From NCBI GenBank assembly GCA_050084985.1, contig JBITNC010000002.1:19530001-19594000 (forward strand): a stretch of DNA of 64,000 bases. The letters run 5' to 3'. Every line of letters begins with the position of its first letter. The stretch's first letter is position 1. The stretch is from Nageia nagi. Its lineage: Eukaryota > Pinophyta. A program made the position numbers and the translations under genes. The notes beneath the pieces were generated by a model. It worked only from the letters and a program-made list of their open reading frames with translations, was not told the origin of the DNA and did not search any database. Shown here piece after piece: positions 25,251-35,560 of the stretch.

Positions 25251-27460
25251 TACCCATAAACTACCTCCCAGAAACCACCTTAAATTACCTACCTCCAAAG
25301 CCCATATTTGATCTAGTATCATCAAACCTTTTATGCAATAACTAGTTCCCTTATAGAAATTCAAAGTAACTAAGAAAAGAATGATGTAAAACTTATCAAA
25401 TTCATAATTTACAACTACATGCACATATTAGCATTAAAAAATAACATAGTATGAAAGTATAACATATACATATGTTCAAATTAAATCTAGAACTTGTACG
25501 ATTACTCGATGGCTTTGTTTGATAATATGCATGATGTAAACACAGTTTCATAGATGAAATGATTGGAGGATATATAATTCATGGATAAAATAATAATTCT
25601 CTTAAACTACACTAGACCAAAATGGGGCTTGTGACTTAGCAAAAACATGCCTGTAATACTTATCCAAACACATAAAGAATATGTGATTCCCAAGTGGATG
25701 GCAAAGTGTATTATATAAAATTATTAGATAAAAATAATGGAACATGTTATGGGCTCCTTAATTGCTTGGATTTTATCATAACTTTAAAAAAAATAAATTA
25801 TGATATGTGATATGAAATGATTTATATGCAAATATCCAATACATAACACTATTAAAAATAAATCAAATTATTAACATCAACAACAAACTTATGTTCACAC
25901 TATATCATTATCAAGTAATTAAACATCATTATAAAAGTATAAAAGGTCCAATACATAAATTAAAAATAATTAGGTTTAATAAACATGAAAAGAACACAAC
26001 AAATGATCTAAGTGTAGCTTCACCTATTTGTAGGAAATGTGGGTTTCTTCAATAGGATATAATTTTAGCATTATTGTTTTGAACTAGAAGTGTGCATGAT
26101 TGATTGATGAAATATATGACCTAAGAATATAGATTTCAATAGGCTACATATCTCACCAATCCATTATACACACTTCCAACCTAACATAAGTTAAAAGCTC
26201 CCTCAATATGGATTTGATTCTAGGATGAATATGTTCTTCTCCTTCTCTTCATACCTACAAACATGTTCATGGTCAAGTGTACCATATGATATAAAAATGG
26301 TCCAAATGCACCAACATATGATATTAAATGATCTAATTACACCATATTATATGAACTAATGTACTTGATATGAAATGATATAAATTTACCATAAAATATG
26401 AAATGATCTAAGTTCACCATATGATATGAAATTATTTAACAAGATGTATGATGGAAACATAGTTTCATTGTCTACAATGGTTTCAAGATTCAAATATGAT
26501 CTATATATTCAAATATTTCTCAAATTATTTAAATATGCTCTACAGTACTAGTTTTTGATAAAGTATTACAAGCATTTTTTTCCAACTCACCACTTTTAGA
26601 CTACTGTTTTACACTTGAAAATTTTCTAGATTGAATAGTTGGTTTCCTTTTCCAACAAATTTTTTGATCATAGGGTATATTAAATAATTTCATATCACAT
26701 CATATAATGTATTTAAGTTATTTTATATCACATATCATATTTAAAATATAAGCACAAATATATTAAAATATGCTCTACAATTATGCTCAAATATTTCAAA
26801 TATGTTCAATAATACTACTATTAACATGTCATATCTTAAGAAATGAAATAATTTGGACACAAAGGTAAACAATAATAAAAAAAACTAGATAAATACATTG
26901 CATAGGATACAATACAAACTAAGTCCACCATTTTGAACTTAAAATAATAATCGTACCATATTTGGTGAGTCTAGGTTAGTATCTTATTTTAAATTAGCCT
27001 ATGGAATTATATAGAAAGGATAATTACAACTTTAAGGGTTCAATATATAAGTATTTCAAATATTAAATTATGAAAAAACTAACATACCTCAAGTCTTGAA
27101 TCCCAAACTATCATATCTTGTATCTTTTTCTCATACTCTTCTCGAGCAATTTCAATTTTCCTCTCCAAGATATTTAGTTAGAGAGAGATGAGGATAAGGC
27201 ATATGATAAAATTAAATACCTATGTTTGTTATAAATAATATAAGAGTATGATATAATACCATTTCATACTCCAATTGAGTATATATTTTCCAACCCATAG
27301 AGTGCATATTGTCAAGATGGTAATTACCAACTACAAGCATGAATCAACATTGAGAAATAAGATAGTATGTAAGTATAACATTTATTCAATAAATTAAGAT
27401 GTTAAATATTGAAATTATCAATTTAAAAACATAAGAATTGAGAATTATTTGTCAATTTGT
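25251..27460. other. AT-rich repeat sequence with PPR scraps
   Basis: Holds PPR scraps on the plus strand at about 25500-25600 (LFDNMHDVNTVS-like) and 26435-26500 (a KMYDGNIVSLSTM-like piece), the ~125-bp module (25625-25770), the CATATGATATGAAATG minisatellite (26280-26440), and from 26550 to 26760 reverse-oriented relatives of these repeats. 26760-27460 shows nothing I recognise. Confidence 0.45.
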
Positions 27461-27464
27461 AGCA

Positions 27465-28664
27465 TGAAGAACTCTTAAAGAAGGTATGGACATCCATGAA
27501 ATAGTAATTAAAAAATGGTTTTACATCAAATGTTATGGTTGTGAATGCCTAATAGGCATGTATGAAAAATATGTAAGAATACATAAACATTAAGATTGTT
27601 TAACAACATGAATGATGAAAATAGTTTCATGGAATGAAATATCATAGGATATGCATAAAATGGATTTTCTAAATAGGCTCTATATAGTTTTAAGTAGATG
27701 TAATTGTCATATGTAAAGCTAAACATTGTAACCTTTGATAACATTCTTCCAACATGTGCCAAGTATTAAAATTCATCAAAGTGTAATTGAAAATGTTTTT
27801 ACATATAATGTTGTGGTTGTTAATTCCCTAATAGGCATGTATGCAAAATGTGAAAGAATACACAAGGCCCAAGAATTTTCTAACAAGATGCATGATGCAA
27901 ACATGATTTAATTGAGAGAATTGAAGTATAAACTAAACAAATCTAAACTCCCAAGATCACATGAAAGCTCACAATACACATCTTAACAAACTTAAAATGC
28001 AATCTCATAAAGATAACACAAGATATAAGTGGTTCCTCCAACTAGGAGTACATTCACTAACTAGATCTCTCTTCTTAACAAATATGAACTCTTATAATCC
28101 TCCTAATATTTTCTCCTAAAAACTATCCTATAGCATAACTTTACTCCATAAATTGGTGTGTGATCACAAAGAGGGAGCCTTCTATTTATAGGCTAAAATC
28201 CCTCTTTAGATCACCCTTTTATCCAATGTACAAAAGTATGACATGCACATCCTTTTACCCAAGGGGCATGCTCATGACATGGAGTGAAGGACAAGCTACA
28301 TTATCATATTCACTTAAATACTTAAGGTATCAAATGATACCCTTACGTATTAGTGAAATTACATATAATATTGTTACATACCCTTTACAATAATGCATTA
28401 TACATTCCAACATTAATGGAATGCAATAATTGGAGGATATACAATTCATGGTTATAACAAGTATGCCCTTAAAAACTTTAATTTGATTTAATAAAGCATA
28501 TGGGAACACATATTAACAACATAACCTTTATATATATTCTACTTGTATGTAGCCATGTAGGTCTAGTGGATGAGGTTTTTAAATACTTTAATAGTATTAG
28601 TCGATATTATTCTTTGGATGAAATATTATATATGCATTTTTGACCTTCTTGGTCATGCAGGCTA
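27465..28664 (+). pseudogene. PPR protein pseudogene interrupted by a solo LTR
   Basis: Plus-strand PPR sequence: VMVVNALIGMYEK-like at about 27525-27570, IHQSVIENVFTYNVVVVNSL at about 27775-27830, IGMYAKCERIHKAQEF and KMHDAN up to 27906. The sequence is then split by the solo LTR (27913-28412) and resumes at 28413 with WNAIIGGYTIHGYNKYAL, continuing to CSHVGLVDEVFKYFNSISRYYS (28545-28620) and DLLGHAGYL at 28643, which leads straight into array 2. Before the insertion this was one PLS-class PPR reading frame, already carrying stops. Confidence 0.75.
27913..28412 (-). mobile_element. Solo LTR (family F) with perfect TTAAT target duplication
   Basis: 500 bp; on the minus strand it begins TGTTGGAATGTATAATGC (28412) and ends TCTCTCA (27913). 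It aligns throughout with the LTR at 61218-61714, including 'aagtggttcctccaactagg', 'cctataggatagtttttagg'-type blocks and a TATA box TATAAATAG (28182-28190, minus strand). Immediate flanks are TTAAT at 27908-27912 and TTAAT at 28413-28417. No internal region is present, so LTR-LTR recombination removed it. It sits inside a PPR pseudogene. Confidence 0.93.
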
Positions 28665-29210
28665 TCTTGATGGACAACTTCACTACCAAAATACCCATAA
28701 ATCTTGAGTTGGATTTGTGGATGTATCTACTTGGTGCTTCTAAATCAAATGTTGTGGTTTGTGAAGGCTACATTGAGGAAGCTTTGAACTTCATTGCTAA
28801 AATACCCATAAAACTTGAATTAGGTATATGGATATGTGTATTTGATGCTTCTAAATCGAATGTTATAGTTGATACAGACTATCTTAATGAAGCTTTGAAA
28901 TTCATTATCATAATACCCATAAACCCTAAGTTAGTTATTTGGATGTCTATACTTGGTGTTTCTAAATCAAATATTGTAGTTCATGAAGGCTATCATGAGG
29001 AATATTTGAACTTTACTACCAAAATAACCATATATATTGAATTGGGTGTGTGGATGTGTGCACTTAGTGCTTCTAAATTGAATTTTATGGTTTGTGCAAG
29101 CTATCTTATGGGATATTTGAACTTTACTACCAAAATACCCATTAATATTGAATTAGGTGTGTGTATATGTGTACATTTTACTTCTAAATCGAATGTTGTG
29201 GTGTTGAGTA
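28665..29210 (+). repeat. Tandem array 2 of the 111-bp PPR E-motif unit
   Basis: Within the open stretch 28640-29278 there are five to six copies of the 37-codon unit: FTTKIPINLELDLWMYLLGA, then ASKSNVVVCEGYIEEALNF, and so on with 60-80 percent similarity between copies by eye. The array starts exactly where the PPR sequence DLLGHAGYL would enter its E motif, so here the origin from a PPR gene is visible in place. The frame stays open through all copies (212 codons), which is notable in such a decayed environment and may be chance or recent amplification. Confidence 0.8.
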
Positions 29211-29290
29211 TCTTGATAGATATATATATAAAATTTAGAATAATACACAAGATCCATGAATTGTTTGACAATATGTAAGATACAAAACAT
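29211..29290 (+). pseudogene. PPR fragment behind array 2
   Basis: LIDIYIKFRIIHKIHELFDNM: a PPR segment (compare LIDMYAKCGxIHKAxELFDKM) in frame with array 2. As with array 1, an early PPR part follows the E region, suggesting head-to-tail duplication of the locus. Confidence 0.6.
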
Positions 29291-30620
29291 ATTTTTATGA
29301 GTTGTAATGATTTTAAGATATGCACAAAATTGGTTTTCTAAAATAATATAAAAAATACAAGGTATAGACATACATGCAAAATGTAAAAGGATATAAGGTC
29401 ATAAACTATGGAAGAATACAAGGTCATGTATTGAAATAATACCTGCTTGCACCTCATCTTAGATAAAATGGATTTTCTAAAATAATGTAGAAAAATACAA
29501 GGAATAAACATATATACAAAATTCAAAAGAATACAAGGTCATAAAATGCAAAATAATACCTTTTGGAACCTTGTCTCACCTCATATTGTATCCTCTTATC
29601 TCACCTTGCAAAATGCCCCTTTCTCTCCTCTAACATGTCAACTAACAAACTTAAAAAACTTGAAATATTGAAAATATTCCAAGTGCTCCCCTAAACTTAC
29701 CCCATATGCCTTTGTTGACTTTGTTGTTTTTCTCTATGGGGAATTTTTTCACCACCTCCTTATGATTTTTAGGGGTGATTTAAAACAACATCTTGATAAT
29801 GTTCACCTAAACTTAAAATGGAGGTAGTTAAAAATCACCTTCCCAAAAATGCCTCAACTTACCCTCCCCAAAATCCATTTTCGGTCTATTGGATTCATTC
29901 ATGTTATTAAAGTACTTACAACCTCTAATTTTGAATATTTTTAAAGGTTTGAATGTATAATGATTCATCATAAGAATAATGCAATACAAGTCACTCATTT
30001 TGTTAAAGTATTTACAACCCTCATTAAAGTATTTACAATGCTTAGTATCTCATGAAAAACATGTTGATCCTTTAACCATCATTAATATCCTCATCCTTTG
30101 AGCATCATGCTAGTTAGGGTTCTTTGTAAGAATATTGTGGCTATAATGTCACAATTAGAGGTTTGTTTATGGATATGAGAGCCTTGAAAAATATTAGATG
30201 GTTAAAAACTTACCAATTATGGAGCTAAATAGTGTAACAATTGATGCTTAATTGGATCTTAGCAATAATATCTCCAACTAACAATGAATATTGTCCCTTG
30301 TAAAAATGAAAAAATAAACAATATCTTTGCAATAATGAGTTGAGGATCCCATGATATTTGGTCATTAATGCTAATGGAGCAAATCATATATCCAAATACA
30401 TAAGAAATTTATAGAGAGTTGGAGATATTATCTTAAATGATAAAACCCTAGTTTCTTTTCCACCATAGTGAGAAAACTAGCAATTGCTTTTAGGTTATTA
30501 AATAAATTCATAAAACAAAATTTCATCAAATATTATATACAAATATGCAAAATTTTGAAGAATACACAAGGCCAATGAATTGTTTGAGAAGATGCATGGT
30601 GCATGTTAACCTAATTGTTT
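29291..30620 (+). other. Non-coding tail, ending in a PPR scrap
   Basis: 29340-29560 has two near-copies of 'ttttctaaaataatgtagaaaaatac..ggaataaacatatat'. 29580-29900 resembles 20460-20540 plus 23040-23400 (tail sequence of the PPR units). At 30535-30605 there is a last PPR scrap (RIHKANELFEKMHGAC). No gene. Confidence 0.45.
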
Positions 30621-31790
30621 ATCATTAGTTTCTTCCTTTTTTTCTCGAGTTTGGTATCTAGGAATAAATTGGTGTTTCCTTTAATAAATAAAAAGTGCAT
30701 AAAAACTAAATGATTAAAAATCCAAAAATAATGATTTATCAAGATCACATCTTTTCATCACAAAAAAGAGTTTGGACCATTGGATAGTATCTTTCACCTT
30801 AGAGGTAAGCACATATTATGGACATTGATATGGAAATCAATTTCTATGAAATCATTGAATAACATCCTCTAATTTTGATCACAAGCACCTACCCTCAACA
30901 TGAGTGGAACCTAGTCCTACCTAACTATTGAATGATGAGCATTGAAATTCCATTGTCAAATCCAAGTGTTCATTATAGAAATTGAGAAGTGGAAGTTGGT
31001 TTTCACCAAAGCCCTGAAGGCCAAAATGTCTTCATTTCCAAATTGAAATCAAAATTTGATGAATTTTAACTTTCATAATTTTTTCCTTTATTACATGAAT
31101 TTAGCTTTTAACATCAGCATGACTAAATAATTTTATGTTATGACACCAACTTAAGTTTCTACCTTGGTATGAATAAAGGGATTTGTGTAGTTACATCTAT
31201 TTAGCTTCCTACCTCAACATCATAAGAAAATTTCATCTAGTTACATTGACTTGAAGCTATATTCAAAGAAATAATTTCATCACTTAGCCACCTTAAGTTC
31301 AACCCCTACTCATGTTGACAAAGTACCACCCACTGATTCACTCTCAATCATTCGATCTAGGGATACAATGGTTAGATTATTGCCATGTATCCTATGCTAC
31401 CCACCATGCCTATAAATACCTCTCTACCTGATTCATTTGCACCTGAACCACATGAAGAGTTCTCCTATCATAATAGAAAGAATTCAAGAGGGAGAAACTA
31501 AGGTTGTAGTGTTATCACACTAGCTTGATTATGAAGTGAGGGCAACCTAGGCCTACCTAGTGGTCATGATGAGTGGATCTCAAAACCAACATGACTTAAT
31601 GTTTCCCTTTCACTACTAGTTTACTATTACTCTCCCATACAAACTAAAGAAACACTTGAATAGGTCCATATGTACCTAGCCTAATCAAGACCTTCTCCTT
31701 TGTTGCAACAATTTTGACATTGACTTGAGATTGACTATCTTAGTATCCTTCTTGCATTGGTTTTGGTAATCTAAATAACTAAGTAAAATC
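30621..31790. other. Unannotated non-coding stretch
   Basis: No open frame above background and no recognised repeat. The only regulatory-looking site is CCTATAAATACC at 31410-31421 (plus strand), a good TATA box about 1.1 kb upstream of the decayed ORF at 32545; it might mark a former promoter or LTR. Confidence 0.35.
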
Positions 31791-32460
31791 ATTATGTCAT
31801 ATGGAAATTGAATTCTACTTGGAAGTGACTAATTCTTAAAGCTTTATCACATCAAATTAATAATCTACCTTAAAGTGACCACCTTTTACATTATTGCACT
31901 AGTTTAAACTTTAAGTTGGAAGCAATAAAGTAAACCTTTTATTGCATGGAGTTAGTCCCTTATTTCAAAGAGACTTAACAAAGGCCTTTCTCACACTCAT
32001 TTTTATGCTTAAGTATAAAGTGACTAAAAACCCCCATTGTTGCATCCAAAAATGCTCTAATTGAAAAACTACCAAGTCCCAAACCTCTTGTCACATTGGT
32101 TTAAACTTTGACTTTGAAGTGACTAAGGTTAACCTATACTCATTAGAGACTAAGTCCTAAAGATTTGTCATGTTAGTTTAAGCATTTACTTAAAAGCACC
32201 TAAGGTAAAGATTAATCACATCATTTTTTATCTTAAATCAAAGTGACTATGGATTTAAGTAGTTGCAAGCATTTCAATCTCTATCCTAAAGTGACTAAGC
32301 CTTATGTTATCAAATCATTTTTGTTATTTACTTTGGAGCAACTAAGGCTTTTGTTGTCACATCAATTTGATCTTCAAGTCAAAGAGGTAAAGATTTTAGT
32401 TATCGCCTCATGTTATCATCAAACTCAACTTGACTAAGGCATTTATTTGATCACACTGAA
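31791..32460 (+). repeat. Degenerate ~50-bp tandem repeat
   Basis: The phrase AAAGTGACTAAGG or a variant recurs near 31826, 31877, 32019, 32119, 32243, 32290 and 32337, alternating with 'ttgtcacatyaatttaa.cttt'. Spacing is near 50 bp or multiples of it. Copies are strongly diverged. Confidence 0.55.
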
Positions 32461-32544
32461 TTAGCCTATTAATTGGATGTGATTGAGGGAAAAATAATTA
32501 ATTTTGAGAAAATGAATTTTTTTAATAAAATTATAATCTATCTA

Positions 32545-35500
32545 ATCTTGAAAGGATGGGTAAAGAAATTTTTTTGTCATTTTATAAGATGAGTAAGGAA
32601 AATAAATATGAGGGTGGCTATACTCAGTTGGTGAAGAGTAGTTTGATGGAGTTAAATAAGGATGGATGAGTCAAACAAAGGGTCCAATATTATGATAAAC
32701 ATGAAAATACCATATATCCTAAGTGGAATCATACCTAGCCTGTATTCATGTTGAGAGAAATTGATAGAATCTTAAAATAAGTCAAAGAGAAATACATACT
32801 CCCATTATTTTGGCCTTTTTATAGGTGTAGTTATCCCTTCTTAGGTGAATTTCCCTAAGCTAGTGTTAGAAGTGGGGGAGTATTCCAACTTTGATAATAG
32901 AGTCATTATAGATGCATAGGAAAATACTATTATAGATTTGACCAATAGAGGTATTGAAATAGTAATGGAGTGATCAAATAGAAGCATTATCTTCACTCAA
33001 GAGGATGAAAATAAAAAATATGAATAGTATAACAACAAACACAAGCATAATGATTTCATATAGTCTTTTTTGAAACTAAAAAATCATGGTATGGATCATC
33101 AAGATGTAACGAAAGCCCAAAGATGTTTATTTTAGGATACCATATACAAAGCCATTAGATTTCTATGTAGGATTTTGGGGAAGCCCACTGATATCAAATT
33201 TGAGAAAGACTTATTTGGTTTCATCTATAAGGTGAATAAATGGGAGAATATCCATTGGAATTAGGTCATTAGAGATAGAATGATAAGTCAATTGAGAGAA
33301 GTGAAAAAAACTAAGAGCTTTTTCTATATGTCTTATTTTGTATTTTTTTTAAGGGTAAAAATACACCTTGGGCTCATGGCATCAAAAAGGTCATTTACAA
33401 CAAAAAGGCAATAATCTATATGGCATATCCAAAATTTCATAAGGTAGAGGAATGTAACTATATGTAAATGAGAATCAATGAATGGGAATATGAAATAATT
33501 AAGGAGTATAAAAGGGCTCACCATTTCCCTATAATTTTTATCAAAGTAACTGATTTTTTTAAGAGATTTGTATATTTTTATTTGGAGGAATTTAGCAACT
33601 CCTATATCAAAATTTTTGGCATCGATGTGGACCCTCTTAAACTCCCTCACTATCTTAGTAAAAAAATGGTATTTTTAGCATTTGTAAGATAGATGTATTA
33701 TTTTCATGATACATTAAGCAAAAGAAAGCACACCCATAAAAACACCTATTACTTATTCATGGTATTATTACAAAAATTGGTTTGAAGTAGAAATAATAAA
33801 ATTTGAAATTGAAAGCTATGATTTTGAGAGTCATGCATTGAAGAATCATTATGATCCCATTGGTGTAGTTGATAGATTTTGTTAGAGGTTTCATACTAAG
33901 TATAAACATCATTACCTCAATTACATTGAGAAAAGAAAGAAAGGGATAGAAAGAAATAAGTAGCTAAAGATAAAAGTTGCAAGATCTTACCTAAGCCACC
34001 TAAAGATGAACAAACCAATGAAACATAATTCACTAAGGAGCTTAGATTCAATATGGTTGGCTCAATGCAAGGCATTGATATTTTGAATATCATTAATGCA
34101 CCTACCTTGAGAATTCCTACAACAAGAGCCATATAATTGCAAGTTATCAAACACCCCAAGTATTATTTTGAGAGTGGAGAAAGTAGTCATGTTGTTGATT
34201 TTGGAGGATATTCCTCACCTAGAAGTACCTCTTCAAGGAGCTCTAGTGATTCTGATAATGATGATCAATCAAAGTTAGAGAGTGATGCAAATAGATCAAT
34301 AAGCCACAATGGAGAAGGGGAAGAATAAAATGAGGAGAGAGGAAATGATGATGAAAAAATGGAAGAAACTTTTGTGGAGTTTCATGATGTTGACCCTGCT
34401 ATAAATACCCATATAGAGGGGGATGATGAGTTTGTTAATGTTACCAATTTAGAATAAGAAGGTGAGATAAAATAATATGCTCATACCCTTCCTATAGTTT
34501 CATCAAGATTAAAATTATTTTCCACTTATTATTCTTTGAATACTAAATATTCTCATCAAGAAGATGTTATTCTAGAAGTTACCACATGGTAAGCAATAAA
34601 GGGATCTTCACAAGTTATACAATGCCCAATAGGTTATATAAGGGCTTCACTCCACAAAAGACCCTTGGTTCACATAAAATATTTTCTATACATTCATAAA
34701 AAGAAACTATAGGTGATGGATATGGGGATGATGATGATAATGAACAAAGGAGGAAGAAGAGAAAGTAAGATGAACACAATCAACAAATTGTTACTATCAA
34801 TGATTCAAGTTCACTCGACTATTTCAAATAAGAGAATTTGTTGAATAATATGGATATAGATGCATATTTGAAAAGGCTTGAAGATGAATACAATGATAGT
34901 GAAAGGGAAGAGAATGAAATTACCATAAAAGAAGAAGTTGCACCAATACAAAGGAGATTACAAAGTGTAGTCAAGTTTGTAAAAAAAAATCCATGCATAA
35001 GAAGGCTCACAACCAATGTTTGAAAGATAAAGGATAAAAAGCACATGAATGTAAACACTATGGAGTATGATGTTGGACCCTTAGGGATTGATTCAAATAC
35101 TTATATCATTGATCAAGGCACCAAAAATCTCACTAAACTAGCACAAGAAAAGGAGTTAGAGGTCAATAAGCTTAAAAATGAAATGAAAAGTATGAAGAAG
35201 ACTTTTAAGGAATTTGAGGAAATGGGGACCAATAAAGAAGATTTGATATCCAAATATAGAAGAGGACACAATTTAGAGAAGATAATTGATAAATTAATCA
35301 AGAAAGCAATTAAATTCTTTAGGAAATCTTATCATGATCTTGTTTACCTTGATAACATTAATTTTCAACTTTATGGTGTTGAGGTTGACATTAGCAAAGA
35401 TGTAGATAAATGGATGATGAAGGTAGAAAATGTTGATAGAATTGAATGTGAAGAGATCAAAAATGAGAGATTGATAAATTTTTATAAAGAATTTTCATTT

Positions 35501-35560
35501 CTTTTTGATTGGTTGAAAAATACAAAAACTAGGTGCAAATCCTTCAAAGCTTAATCTGAT
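32545..35560 (+). pseudogene. Long decayed reading frame of unknown function
   Basis: A chain of plus-strand readings: from the ATG near 32556 (MGKEIFLSFYKMSKENKYEG), on through VNKWENIHWN and KTKSFFYMSYFVFFL (about 33230-33350), INEWEYEIIKEYKRAHHFP and FKRFVYFYLEEFSNSYIK (33468-33692), a Ser/Asp-rich acidic part with GGYSSPRSTSSRSSSDSDND (34200-34265), MDIDAYLKRLEDEYNDSERE (34850-34910), and a Lys/Glu-rich coiled-coil-like part open from 35045 to 35554. Stops and shifts separate the pieces, but composition and order suggest a former protein of about 1000 residues. I recognise no domain. It could be a mobile-element accessory ORF or a plant gene relic. Confidence 0.45.

Noticed and set aside
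28160-28393. Plus-strand open stretch of 77 codons
   Set aside because: Lies wholly inside the solo LTR, antisense to it.
29101-29526. Several minus-strand open stretches of 62-74 codons
   Set aside because: Antisense of the PPR E-motif array and its AT-rich tail.
20220-30620. Functional PPR gene
   Set aside because: Every PPR stretch has stops or shifts, none has a complete motif series, and the order is scrambled.
34819-35301. Minus-strand open stretches rich in Ser, Leu and Phe
   Set aside because: Mirror images of the Glu/Lys-rich coiled-coil frame on the plus strand.
35045-35554. Intact host gene candidate (169 codons, coiled coil)
   Set aside because: It continues in decayed form upstream and no promoter, intron or domain is visible; treated as the end of the decayed ORF.
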